This document shows, one piece after another, positions 23,626-31,973 of a stretch of DNA of 64,000 nucleotides (position 1 is the stretch's first letter; every line of letters starts with the position of its first letter). Below the pieces are notes generated by a model, which was not told the origin of the DNA, ran no database searches, and saw only the letters and a list, made by a program, of their open reading frames with translations. The DNA is from Poriferisodalis sp965204125 (lineage in GTDB: Bacteria > Actinomycetota > Acidimicrobiia > Acidimicrobiales > Poriferisodalaceae), in NCBI RefSeq assembly GCF_965204125.1, contig NZ_OZ241968.1:3337075-3401074 (forward strand), given 5' to 3'. A program made the translations under genes and the position numbers.

Positions 23626-25032
23626 CTAGAAGGTGTCGTAGTACTCGCGCTGTTCCCAGTCGGTCACGGCTGCCTCGAACCGCGCCCACTCGGACCGCTT
23701 GAGGGTGACGAAGTAGTCGACGATCTCGTCGCCGAGCGTGCCGCGGTAGAAGCCGCTGCGGTCGAACGCGTCGATGGCATCGCCGAGCGTGCGGGGCAGG
23801 AGGGGCCCGGCCTCGGCCTCATACGGCGTCTCGCTGGGAGGTGGCGCCTCGATTCTCGAATCGATGCCGTCGAGCCCCGAGAGGATCTGGGATGCGAGGT
23901 AGAGGTACGGGTTCGCGGCGGGGTCTCCGGCGCGGTTCTCGATCCTGGTTGCAGGCCCCGGCGGCTCGTCGATGACGCGCAGCATGGCGCCACGGTGTTG
24001 GCGGCTCCACACAATCCGATCGGGAGCGATGCTGTAAGGCCGGTAGCGCTTGTAGCCGGTGACGGTCGGCGTGGTGAGCAGGCACGACTCGGGGGCGTGG
24101 GCGAGGAGCCCACCGAGATAGTGCATTGCCAGCTCCGAGAGCGTTTCACCGGGGATCGTCGGGGCGAACAGGTTGCTGCCGTCGTCGACGCTGACGATCG
24201 ACTGATGGATGTGCCAGCCGGTTGTGAAGGTGTCGTCGCCTGATGGCCGGGACATGAACGTCGCATGCAGGCCGTGCCGTCTCGCTATCTGCTTCACCGC
24301 GGCGCGGATCAGGACTGCTTGATCTGCCAGCTCGATGCCGTCGGCGGGAGCGAAGGTGAGCTCGACCTGACTCGGTCCGTGCTCGGCCTCGATGGTCCTC
24401 GGCGGCAGGCCGAGCGCCGTGAGGTGGCGTTGGATTGGCTCGAGCAGCGGTTCGATCCGGTCGGAGTAGTCCTCAGCCAGCAGATCCCATCCCGGGTGGA
24501 CGCGTTGATGGTCACCCGAGGATTCGTCGACGCGGTAGAGGTGAAACTCGATCTCGAGACCCGCCCGAAGCCGTAGCCCTTGGTCCGTCAGCTTCTGGTG
24601 CGCCCTGGCACAGATTCGGCGCGTCGACAGCTCGATCGGAGCGCCCTCGACGCTGTACAGGTCACTGAGCAGCCACCCGGTCCCGTCCAGCCACGGCAGT
24701 ACGCGAAACGTGGTGGGGTCGGGGATCATGCGCACGTCGCGCGCCCCCATGACCGAGGCGAGCGTCGGGCCGCCGTCGGGCTCCCAGAGGCTGAACGCGT
24801 AGTCCTGGCCGGTGTCCTTGGTGAGCAACGAACCCGGGAACGAGACACCGCTCCGCAGCGCCTGCGGGATCTGTGCCGCATCGAGCACCTTGCCGTGCAG
24901 CAACCCGTGCTGATCGGCGAACGAGACCCGAACGCTGCGCAGCCGCTTGTCGCGCACCTGGTCCTCGACCGCCGCCGCAGCGTCGGCCCACTCGGCGTCC
25001 CAGCGGTCCTCCAGCTTGGGTGTGTCGCTCAA
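23626..25032 (-). CDS. Glutamine-synthetase-like ligase (gamma-glutamyl-amine synthetase type)
   Basis: ATP-dependent ligase of 468 aa in the GlnA/PuuA superfamily. Metal and glutamate site segments are visible: LEIEFHLY, EAEHGPSQVELTF, the ATP/ammonia loop GWHIHQSI, the substrate-binding NRAGDPAANPYLYLA, and RIENR. It lacks the adenylylation-site tyrosine region of GlnA-I and ends at YYDTF. Start is TTG 25032, 3 bases after the Rieske stop, so the two genes form one transcript. GS-like enzymes paired with Rieske oxygenases convert amines such as aniline to gamma-glutamylamides before oxidation; that role here is inference. It is not the housekeeping glutamine synthetase. Confidence 0.82.
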   Translation of the reverse strand: MSDTPKLEDRWDAEWADAAAAVEDQVRDKRLRSVRVSFADQHGLLHGKVLDAAQIPQALRSGVSFPGSLLTKDTGQDYAFSLWEPDGGPTLASVMGARDVRMIPDPTTFRVLPWLDGTGWLLSDLYSVEGAPIELSTRRICARAHQKLTDQGLRLRAGLEIEFHLYRVDESSGDHQRVHPGWDLLAEDYSDRIEPLLEPIQRHLTALGLPPRTIEAEHGPSQVELTFAPADGIELADQAVLIRAAVKQIARRHGLHATFMSRPSGDDTFTTGWHIHQSIVSVDDGSNLFAPTIPGETLSELAMHYLGGLLAHAPESCLLTTPTVTGYKRYRPYSIAPDRIVWSRQHRGAMLRVIDEPPGPATRIENRAGDPAANPYLYLASQILSGLDGIDSRIEAPPPSETPYEAEAGPLLPRTLGDAIDAFDRSGFYRGTLGDEIVDYFVTLKRSEWARFEAAVTDWEQREYYDTF

Positions 25033-25035
25033 TGG

Positions 25036-26337
25036 TCAGTCCGCCAGCGCGGGAGCCCACCCTGAGGCTTCGCGTCGTTGGGTCTCGAGATTGCGCCACG
25101 CAGCATCGAAGTCGTCGCCGGTGGTGACACCGTCGATGGCGCCGGGGCCACGGAGCCCGCCGGGATCAGCCGTACCGATGAGCGTGTCCGCGTCGGGCTG
25201 GCGGAGGGCGGCCAGGAACATGCGGCGATGGGTGCGGATGCCGGCATCGGTCGGGCTGAGGTGTTCGGCGGTGCGGTCGAAGATGGGACCGGGCGACTCG
25301 ACCGCCCACTGATCGTGAACATTGATGTCGGCGCCCATGCCGGTGTAGGTCCGCTCGCGCTGCTCGACCGGATCGAACCCCCATCTGTTCGACCGGTCGG
25401 CGATCGGGCGGTACTCCGGCAGGGTGACCTGGTTGACGCGCTGCTCGCGCATGACCTCGGCATCGACCGGTTCGCCGTAGCTGACGAACATCGAGTACCA
25501 GTAGCAGCGCTGATCATCGATGGGGACATGCCATTGGAAGATGCTCATCTCCCGGCTCATCGCGATCGTGATGGCGTTGGGGAAGATGCAGTTCGAGACT
25601 CGGACATGGGTGAACTCATCCCGGTACCGGCGCAGCGTCCGGGACCGGAAGCCGAACGGGGTGGGTTCGATCGTGATGTCGGGCGCAGCGGCTTCCCGCA
25701 TCAGCTCGGCGACGGTCACGTCGGTGTCCGCGATGGTGTCGCGGAACTGCAGCCCATAGGTGCCGTCGGTTGCGCCGAGGAAGCGATGCAAGAACGCGGC
25801 ATGCGCCGGGTCTATGCCGACCTCGTGGGCCTGCAGCCAGTTGCACCCCCACATGCCCTTGAAGGCGAACACCTGCGGGCCCGGCGCCACGAAGCAGTCC
25901 AACCCGGGAAGCTCGGGCGGATCGCCGTCGCCCAGGAAGGCCCACACGATGCCGTTGCGCTCGGCCACCGGGTAGTGGACCTGGCACACCCTCGTGTGGA
26001 ACGTCGATGTCGGCGGCTCTGCGGGGGTCTCGAGACACGCACCGGTCACATCGAAGAGCCACCCATGGAACGGGCAGCGCAGACCGCCGTCTTCCACCCG
26101 GCCATACGACAGATCGACTCCGCGGTGGGGGCACCGGCGCCCGATCATGCCGAGCCGGCCTTGGTCGTCACGAAACAGCACGAGGTCCTCTCCCAGCAAG
26201 CGAACCGGGACCACCGGCCGATCGCTGTCGAGTTCTTCCGTGAGGGCCGCCGGCTGCCAATACCGGCGAAGCACGTCGCCGCCCGGAGTGCCCGGACCGC
26301 TCTCGGTCAAGAGCCGGTTCTCATCGGCACTCACCAT
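25036..26337 (-). CDS. Rieske oxygenase alpha subunit (phthalate-4,5-dioxygenase-like)
   Basis: Terminal oxygenase of 433 aa. Rieske ligands Cys69/His71 in RRCPHRGVDLSYG and Cys88/His91 in RCPFHGW; mononuclear iron in NWLQAHEVGIDPAHAAFLHRF. The N-terminus NRLLTESGPGTPGGDVLRRYW matches phthalate-oxygenase-type alpha subunits. Start is ATG 26337, with a GGGGAGG ribosome-binding site about 6 nt upstream; 12 extra codons to 26373 are unlikely. It is transcribed with the GS-like ligase; no reductase gene is adjacent. Likely oxidises the amide made by that ligase or a related amine (inference). Confidence 0.9.
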   Translation of the reverse strand: MVSADENRLLTESGPGTPGGDVLRRYWQPAALTEELDSDRPVVPVRLLGEDLVLFRDDQGRLGMIGRRCPHRGVDLSYGRVEDGGLRCPFHGWLFDVTGACLETPAEPPTSTFHTRVCQVHYPVAERNGIVWAFLGDGDPPELPGLDCFVAPGPQVFAFKGMWGCNWLQAHEVGIDPAHAAFLHRFLGATDGTYGLQFRDTIADTDVTVAELMREAAAPDITIEPTPFGFRSRTLRRYRDEFTHVRVSNCIFPNAITIAMSREMSIFQWHVPIDDQRCYWYSMFVSYGEPVDAEVMREQRVNQVTLPEYRPIADRSNRWGFDPVEQRERTYTGMGADINVHDQWAVESPGPIFDRTAEHLSPTDAGIRTHRRMFLAALRQPDADTLIGTADPGGLRGPGAIDGVTTGDDFDAAWRNLETQRREASGWAPALAD

Positions 26338-26520
26338 GCGAGCCTCCCCCAGTCGCGCAATACGAGGACTCACCGTCGTCTATCAGGCGATGCTAAGAGG
26401 TACGTCCAGGCGCGAGTACGCCCAGCAGCGCGGGACAGCACGTCCTGCCGGTCGTGACGAGCGGTAGTTTCGGAGACGAACCAGAGCGATCAGCCGTGGC
26501 AGGCCGAAGTGGGGGATGCG

Positions 26521-27363
26521 ATGCCGAAGCACCTGACCGACGCCCAGATCGGCCACTACCGCGACCGGGGCTACGTCTCGCCGGTCGATCTTCTGACCGC
26601 GAGCGAGGCCGCCGAGGCGCGGGCGAAGCTCGAGGCCTACGAGGCCCGCAGCGGCGGCCCACTTGGCGGCGCTCAGCGTGCGGGCGGCCATCTGCTGTGG
26701 ACCTGGCTCGATGAACTCATGCGCCACGAGACCCTGCTCGACGCGGTCGAGGACCTGATCGGCCCGGACATCCTGTGCTGGAACTCGATCTTCTGGATCA
26801 AGGAGGCGGATTCGCCCAGCTACGTCGGCTGGCACCAGGACCTCGAGTACTGGGGACTCGACAACGACGAACTCGTCAGCGCGTGGATCGCACTCTCACC
26901 CGCTTCCGAGGCAGCCGGTGCGATGTCGGTTCTCCCCGGAAGCCACCGAGAACTGCTCGGCCACGACGAGACCTACCACGCGGACAACATGCTGACGCGG
27001 GGCCAGGAACTCAAGATCGACGTCTCCGGGCGAGAGGTCGCCTCGATGGCACTCGAGCCCGGCCAGATGTCCATGCACAACGTGCGGCTCGCCCACGGAT
27101 CGGGGCCGAACACCACCGACGACCGTCGCATCGGCGTGTCGCTGCAGTACATGCCCACCCGGACCAAGCAGCGCCTCGTCGACTGGGACTTCGCCACCCT
27201 CGTCCGCGGCACTGACGACTACGGCAACTTCGAGCTGACCCCGCGACCACAGAGAGACTTCGATCCGGTCGCCGTGGAGTTCCACCAGCGAGCCGGCGTG
27301 GCACTGCGCGAACTCCTCTACCAAGGGGCCGAGCGTCCGCCCGAACGGGCCCCGACGCTGTAG
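26521..27363 (+). CDS. Phytanoyl-CoA dioxygenase (PhyH) family Fe(II)/2-oxoglutarate oxygenase
   Basis: Non-haem iron oxygenase of 280 aa that hydroxylates a substrate with coupled decarboxylation of 2-oxoglutarate. The facial triad is visible: His105 and Asp107 in GWHQDLEYWG and the distal His192 in VRLAHGSGPN, with an Arg-Arg pair shortly after for 2-oxoglutarate. The fold marker GAMSVLPGSHRE is typical of the family. Start ATG 26521 is chosen over GTG 26509 because of the upstream GGGGGA. It is divergent from the Rieske/GS pair across 183 bases, suggesting shared regulation; substrate unknown. Confidence 0.87.
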   Translation: MPKHLTDAQIGHYRDRGYVSPVDLLTASEAAEARAKLEAYEARSGGPLGGAQRAGGHLLWTWLDELMRHETLLDAVEDLIGPDILCWNSIFWIKEADSPSYVGWHQDLEYWGLDNDELVSAWIALSPASEAAGAMSVLPGSHRELLGHDETYHADNMLTRGQELKIDVSGREVASMALEPGQMSMHNVRLAHGSGPNTTDDRRIGVSLQYMPTRTKQRLVDWDFATLVRGTDDYGNFELTPRPQRDFDPVAVEFHQRAGVALRELLYQGAERPPERAPTL

Positions 27364-27381
27364 CTACGCGCTGATGGTTCG

Positions 27382-27465
27382 TGTCGGAGGGGGGACTTGA
27401 ACCCCCACACCCTTTCGGGCACTAGATCCTTAATCTAGCGCGTCTGCCAATTCCGCCACTCCGAC
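27382..27465 (-). tRNA. tRNA-Leu, anticodon AAG
   Basis: Class II tRNA of 84 nt on the minus strand. A perfect 7-bp acceptor stem (GTCGGAG/CTCCGAC), the leucine-type D-arm GCGGAATTGGCAGACGC, an anticodon stem CTAGA/TCTAG, a variable arm CCCGAAAGGG, and a T-arm GGGGGTTCAAGTCCCCC are all present. The seven-base anticodon loop is TTAAGGA, so positions 34-36 read AAG (plus-strand 27429-27431), decoding CUU and, if A34 becomes inosine, CUC/CUA. GAG would be the usual anticodon. No CCA encoded. Confidence 0.92.
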
Positions 27466-27546
27466 TGAACGCCCCAAAACCGGCCGGTGGGCAGCCATTT
27501 CGGGGCGCATCAGCATAGCGCTGCAGGGTCAGATTTTCGGCGGGGA

Positions 27547-28386
27547 TCAGGCCTCGCTGATCGCCGTTGCCAGGGCGTCGAGGCGCACCGGATCCAACTC
27601 GCCTCGCCACGACCACACCACGATGTCAACCCCAGCGTCGAAGAAATCCTGCGCGCCCGCGACCGCCTTGTCGACATCACCACCGGCCTCAAAACCGAGG
27701 TGGATCGACCGGTCTATCTCGGCCTCGTCACGCCCGACGCGCTCGCAGTGCACCCGCAAGACGTCGTCGAGCTCCCGCCACGCAGCGACATCGGGAGGGA
27801 ACGTCATGTCCCACTGGTCGGCGTACTTGGCCGCCGTTCGCAGCGTCCGCACCCGACCCTGCCCGCCGATCACGATCGGGATGCGCTCCTGGATCGGCTT
27901 GGGCTCGCACCAGGCATCGGTGAGCTCGAAGAACCGGCCCTTGTGGGTGGTCGTCGTCTCGGTCAGCAGCTTGACGATCACCTCCATGCCCTCCTCGAGC
28001 CGATCCGACCGGTCGCGCAGCGGCCCGAGCTCGATGCCGTACGCATCGCTCTCCATGAAGTTCCAGCCGGCGCCCATCCCCAGCTCGAAGCGGCCGTTCG
28101 AGATGTGGTCGAGCGTGGCCGCCATGTTCGCCGTGACCGCTGGATGACGGTGGTGCATGCCGTTGACCATCGCTCCGAGGCGGATCCGGGTAGTGGCCTG
28201 CGCCAAGCCCGCCAGCATCGTCCAGCCCTCCAAGTTGGGACCGTCATAGGGAGGCGCCAGTGGATAGAAGTGGTCCCAGTTCCACGCCGACTCGAACACC
28301 TCGATCTCATCGGCGGCCTGCCAGATGGCCAGATACTCGGGCCACGTGGCGTGGTGCGGCGGTGTCTTGATTGCGTGACGTCCCAT
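27547..28386 (-). CDS. LLM-class F420-dependent oxidoreductase
   Basis: Luciferase-like monooxygenase-fold enzyme of 279 aa, probably using coenzyme F420. Typical segments: WNWDHFYPL (substrate/cofactor entrance, strand 2), RIRLGAMVNGMHHRHPAVTANMAATLDHISNGR, the cofactor loop ELGMGAGWNFMESDAYGIEL, and PIVIGGQGRVRTLRTAAKYADQWD. This is the actinobacterial TIM-barrel group, usually reductases rather than true monooxygenases. Start ATG 28386 has an AGGAG site 7 nt upstream. It follows secG on the same strand, and tRNA-Leu follows it. Substrate not readable. Confidence 0.88.
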   Translation of the reverse strand: MGRHAIKTPPHHATWPEYLAIWQAADEIEVFESAWNWDHFYPLAPPYDGPNLEGWTMLAGLAQATTRIRLGAMVNGMHHRHPAVTANMAATLDHISNGRFELGMGAGWNFMESDAYGIELGPLRDRSDRLEEGMEVIVKLLTETTTTHKGRFFELTDAWCEPKPIQERIPIVIGGQGRVRTLRTAAKYADQWDMTFPPDVAAWRELDDVLRVHCERVGRDEAEIDRSIHLGFEAGGDVDKAVAGAQDFFDAGVDIVVWSWRGELDPVRLDALATAISEA

Positions 28387-28452
28387 GTGGGCTCCTTGTC
28401 GCAGGCCAGCCGAACGATACGTCGCCGCTAGGCGAGCAGTAGGCCCGTGCCG

Positions 28453-28683
28453 TCAGGCGAGCAAGAGGCCGAGTATCAGCGTGGTGAAGCCGAAGGAGAC
28501 GGCCACTACCACCGTGATGCGGCTGAGGTTCTTCTCGGCAACCGTCGAGCCCGCTGCGGTAGAGCCCACGGTGCCGCCGAACATGTCGGACACGCCGCCG
28601 CCACGGCCGCTGTGCAGCAGCACCAAGCCGATCAGCCCGAAGGCCGACAGCAGGTGAATCGCACCGACAAACCACGTCATCAC
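28453..28683 (-). CDS. secG: Protein translocase subunit SecG
   Basis: Small inner-membrane protein of 76 aa that assists the SecYEG channel. Two membrane helices: FVGAIHLLSAFGLIGLVLLH (about residues 5-24) and ITVVVAVSFGFTTLILGLLL (about 56-75), separated by the hallmark Gly-rich loop GRGGGVSDMFGG. Start is GTG at 28683 or the ATG 3 bases on; a TAGCCT box lies 8 nt upstream of the GTG. In many actinomycetes secG directly follows tpiA; here it is about 5.4 kb away from the gap-pgk-tpiA block, with five unrelated genes between. Confidence 0.92.
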   Translation of the reverse strand: MMTWFVGAIHLLSAFGLIGLVLLHSGRGGGVSDMFGGTVGSTAAGSTVAEKNLSRITVVVAVSFGFTTLILGLLLA

Positions 28684-28787
28684 GGCTGTTGAGGCTACCG
28701 CCGACAGCTGTCACGACGATGCAGGCCGGCGTACGCGGCGTTCGCATGGTCCGTCGACGAAGGGCACCCTGACATGGCCCGCCCACG

Positions 28788-29963
28788 TCACTGGTCGGTG
28801 CTGCCCGCACCTTCGTCGTCGCCGGCGCCGTCTTCGTCCCCCTCGAAGATCTCATCGACGATCTCATCGACGATCTCTTGGGCGGTTTCGTCGATGAAGT
28901 CCTCGATATCGGCGTCGTCGTAATCGAGTGCGGGCGCAAAGGACAGCACCCATGCCACCTCCGCGTGCGCCTCCACCGTCAGCGCCCACTCGGCGTATTC
29001 CGCAGTCGTCGGCGTCGGGCAGCGGTGCCGCAGAATCCCGATGGCTTCGCCTGTGCCCTCGCGGTTGTGTCCGCGCCCGCTGATGTCTGTGGCCTCCAGC
29101 ACTAGCACGGTCTCACGCGCCAGTGTTGGCTCTTCGGCGGCTGCTTCGGGACCGGGCTCGGCGTCTGTCTCCTCGGGCGATTCTTGTTCGGGCGTGTCCG
29201 GATCGTCCGTCCCGCCATCCCCGTTCGCATCATCCGGCAACGCTTCCTCAGTCGCCTCGGGCTCGGACTCGGGATCTGCAGGAACGAACGTGTCGATATC
29301 GAGACGCAAGCGGCCTGCGCTGCCCAAGGGTGCCGGCGACCGCACTCTCCCGATCGTCGTTTCGGCATCAGGCGGCAGGTCATAGGGGGGATCGACCTGC
29401 CATTCGAGCGATACGAAGTAGTTGATGCACTGCAGCGTCATCACGGTGCCGAAATCGCCCGCATCACGGATCTCCACGACTTCAGCGTCGGCCGCAGGCG
29501 GCACAGCGCCGGTCTCGGCCGTCGTGCCGTCCGTCGCGCTCTCCGGGTCGTCGTCCCCCTGCTCCGCCGACTCTAGGAGCTCCGTCTCGCCTACGGGTGA
29601 TTCCGAGTCGTCGACGGTGCCCACGACAGCAGGTGCCGTCGTGGTGGTAGGCGGAGTTGTGGTTGTGGTCGTCGCTGGCGGCTCTGGATCGGGCGGAAGC
29701 GTCGCCGGCGTAGCGGCGGGCTGTGATTCTCCACCGCCTCCGCCGACGAGGCGAATACCGACGAATACGGCAATAGCCAAAACCACTGCACCTGCCAGCC
29801 ACACGAGCAGCTTCGGGGTGCTGACTTGTCGCTTGGCCGGCGCAGCACCTGCAGGCACGACCGGAGATCGCCGCTCAGCCACAACCGACTCCGGAGGCAC
29901 TTGGCGCCACGCTGCATCTCCCGGCCATCTGCACCTCCCGTCGCTCGGGAGCGGTATACCCAC
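28788..29963 (-). CDS. Membrane-anchored acidic protein of unknown function
   Basis: I do not recognise a family. 391 aa: a short N-terminal cytoplasmic part, one membrane helix at residues 52-73 (KLLVWLAGAVVLAIAVFVGI), then an outside region. The outside part has a Pro/Thr linker with runs of Thr (TTTTTTPPTTTTAP), two acidic low-complexity stretches (PDTPEQESPEETDAEPGPEA region and the C-terminus rich in Asp/Glu), and two more ordered blocks containing single cysteines (TLQCINYFV and ILRHRCPTPTTAEY) that could form a disulfide. Start GTG 29963. Probably an exported envelope protein whose ordered domain is split by a low-complexity insert. Confidence 0.6.
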   Translation of the reverse strand: MGIPLPSDGRCRWPGDAAWRQVPPESVVAERRSPVVPAGAAPAKRQVSTPKLLVWLAGAVVLAIAVFVGIRLVGGGGGESQPAATPATLPPDPEPPATTTTTTPPTTTTAPAVVGTVDDSESPVGETELLESAEQGDDDPESATDGTTAETGAVPPAADAEVVEIRDAGDFGTVMTLQCINYFVSLEWQVDPPYDLPPDAETTIGRVRSPAPLGSAGRLRLDIDTFVPADPESEPEATEEALPDDANGDGGTDDPDTPEQESPEETDAEPGPEAAAEEPTLARETVLVLEATDISGRGHNREGTGEAIGILRHRCPTPTTAEYAEWALTVEAHAEVAWVLSFAPALDYDDADIEDFIDETAQEIVDEIVDEIFEGDEDGAGDDEGAGSTDQ

Positions 29964-30179
29964 GAGCGATGCTCAGTTTGAAGGATAGTTGTTATTCTCC
30001 GACGGACTTGGGGGCGCGACGACGAGGCTTGGTCGCAGGTTCGTCACGGGTTGGTGGCTCGCCGAGCGCGAGTCGACATTTGCTGGTCTGAGTCCGAATC
30101 GTGACTAGGCATGCGACGTCGGCTGGCTGAAAGCGCCACTTGAGCCAGCACCGAGGGCGTTGACCGCTCGGGCGGGTCG

Positions 30180-31775
30180 CTACGGAGTGATCGGGTGGGT
30201 GATCGGGATGCTGCCCTTGGCGCCGGGCACCCACCCCTCGATGATGGCGCTGAAGCCGCCCGCTCCCCCGCCGGCGCGCACCACCATGGGCGACCACGGC
30301 GGCAACTTGCGCAAGCCCCCGCTGGCAGTGCCCTCCGACGAACCGAACACGTGCCCGCCGTCCTCCGGGACGCCGCTGTCACCATCGCCGTCGGCGTTAG
30401 CAGTGCCCCTCAGGTGCTGCACGAACGACGCAGGCAGCCCCTCCTCGATGCCCCCGGCACCACACGAGGCGAAGTCGAGATCCATCTGCAGCAGCGGATC
30501 CAGCTCGTCGTAGAAGCGCTCCTTGGTCCAGCCCGAATCGGCGAACGTCGACATGTGCTCGGGCGTCATCACCACCATCGCCTCGGCCGGCAGCTTCCGG
30601 TTGCCCACGCACAGGAGCTGCTGGGCGAGCGTGCGGATCAGCGAGCCGGGCGTGCGCGACACCTGGTCGATGCAACCGACCGGACCATGCCCGGCGAACA
30701 GCGTCACCGTGTCCTGCCCGGGCTCGAACCCGCGGGTCACCGACAGCGGCGGCCAGCCGTCGGGCAGCCCCTCCTCGTCTTCGGCGAAGCACCAGCCGAC
30801 TTTCGATGGCGACCCGAGCGCCGAGCGGTCGATGCCGCCGATGCCGGGCTTGCCGCCGCCGACGTTGCGAATCACGAGCTGCAGGGCCCGCCCGATAGTG
30901 GAGTTGGCGCGATTGCCCTGGCCGAGGGCGTTCTTGTCGGTGTTCATGCCGATGCGATGCCGGATCGGGCCGTTCACGATCACGATCGGCCCTGAGAACC
31001 ACAGCGTGCACAGCAGGCCGTGCATGTTGAACGTGTCGGTACAGGCAGCTTCGACCGCGGCCAGCACCACGGGCAGGTACTCGGGCTTGCAGCCCGCCAT
31101 GACGGCGTTGACCGCCACCTTCTCCACCGTGCATTCGGCCAGCGTCGGCGGCACCACCGCAACGATCTCGTCGGGCGCTCGGCTCGTTCCCGCCAGCATG
31201 GCAGCCACCCGTGCCTCGGTTGGCGGCACCACCGGCAGCCCGTCAGACCAGCCGCGGTCGTACGCCGCCTCGACGGGGTCCTCCGCCGAAGCCAGCTCCA
31301 CCTTGCGGCTCGCGAACGACGTGGCGCCGAAACGCAATGCCAGCTCATCTGCCAGCAACGGGTCCACCGACATCGAACCGCAGCCCGGACGCATGCTGGG
31401 CAGCTCGATGCCGAGATCGTCAGCGCCGCTCAGCGCCTCCCAGCTCGTGCGATCCCAGCCCACGGTGCGCGCCATCTCACGACCGTCCGTCACGGCCATG
31501 AGCGTCGGCACAGTCTCGATGTCGTGGTGCCAGGAAACAGACAGGTCGTGGTCGTGCACCACCTCGGAAGACTGCCCGCCGAGCCCAGCCATGAACTCGG
31601 GATCGTCCTGGGTGAACACCGTCAGGCGAGTGCCGCTGCGCACGGCGTGGTCGACGAGTTCGGCGAGCACCGGCTCCACGTCGCGACAGGTGGGGCAATC
31701 GCGTTTCACAAACGCCACGAGGCCATCGCGCAGACTCGGCATCTCGGCGGCGGTGGACGATTCTTCAGCAGGCAC
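30180..31775 (-). CDS. Thioredoxin-fold protein with UGSC-like C-terminal domain
   Basis: 531 aa. Residues about 12-120 form a thioredoxin-like domain: active-site CPTC (Cys27, Cys30) in VAFVKRDCPTC and a cis-proline in TVPTLM. A linker PGCGSMS follows, then a large domain beginning RGWSDGLPVVPPTEARV, which resembles proteins known from UGSC-motif (selenocysteine-related) families; here the presumed motif reads CGSM. Conserved-looking NTDKNALGQGNRANSTIGRA and TPEHMSTFADSGW lie later. Start GTG 31775 is supported by a -10 box 6 nt upstream. Redox role likely, substrate unknown; the UGSC link is from memory of family features, not proven. Confidence 0.55.
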   Translation of the reverse strand: MPAEESSTAAEMPSLRDGLVAFVKRDCPTCRDVEPVLAELVDHAVRSGTRLTVFTQDDPEFMAGLGGQSSEVVHDHDLSVSWHHDIETVPTLMAVTDGREMARTVGWDRTSWEALSGADDLGIELPSMRPGCGSMSVDPLLADELALRFGATSFASRKVELASAEDPVEAAYDRGWSDGLPVVPPTEARVAAMLAGTSRAPDEIVAVVPPTLAECTVEKVAVNAVMAGCKPEYLPVVLAAVEAACTDTFNMHGLLCTLWFSGPIVIVNGPIRHRIGMNTDKNALGQGNRANSTIGRALQLVIRNVGGGKPGIGGIDRSALGSPSKVGWCFAEDEEGLPDGWPPLSVTRGFEPGQDTVTLFAGHGPVGCIDQVSRTPGSLIRTLAQQLLCVGNRKLPAEAMVVMTPEHMSTFADSGWTKERFYDELDPLLQMDLDFASCGAGGIEEGLPASFVQHLRGTANADGDGDSGVPEDGGHVFGSSEGTASGGLRKLPPWSPMVVRAGGGAGGFSAIIEGWVPGAKGSIPITHPITP

Positions 31776-31781
31776 GCTGAG

Positions 31782-31787
31782 ACTCTA
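31782..31787 (-). promoter_or_regulatory. Leaderless -10 box of the thioredoxin-fold gene
   Basis: Minus-strand TAGAGT followed by CTCAGC and GTG 31775, giving transcription from the first base of the start codon. Confidence 0.45.
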
Positions 31788-31960
31788 GGTCTGAGCCGCT
31801 ACCCGCGGCCTCCCAGCAAGCTGACGCTGGCTCAACTCCATCGGCTCACGCTGCACCCGCATGATGTCCCCGAGCCGGTCGAAGCGCGGAAAGCGTCAAC
31901 CTCGCTCTGGCAGCACGCCCCGCACGCGATAACCGCTGGATAGTGCTCGTGGCCTGCGCC

Positions 31961-31966
31961 TACGCT
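31961..31966 (+). promoter_or_regulatory. Leaderless -10 box of the antitoxin-like gene
   Basis: TACGCT followed by seven bases and GTG 31974 (ATG 31977 is the next codon). An overlapping TAGGGT at 31967-31972 is an alternative. Consistent with leaderless transcription of the toxin-antitoxin-like pair. Confidence 0.4.
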
Positions 31967-31973
31967 TAGGGTC

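Noticed and set aside
29992..30297. Minus-strand open frame of about 101 codons beyond the thioredoxin-fold gene's end
   Set aside because: Overlaps the certain coding sequence in another frame; Arg/Gly/His-rich composition with no start signal.
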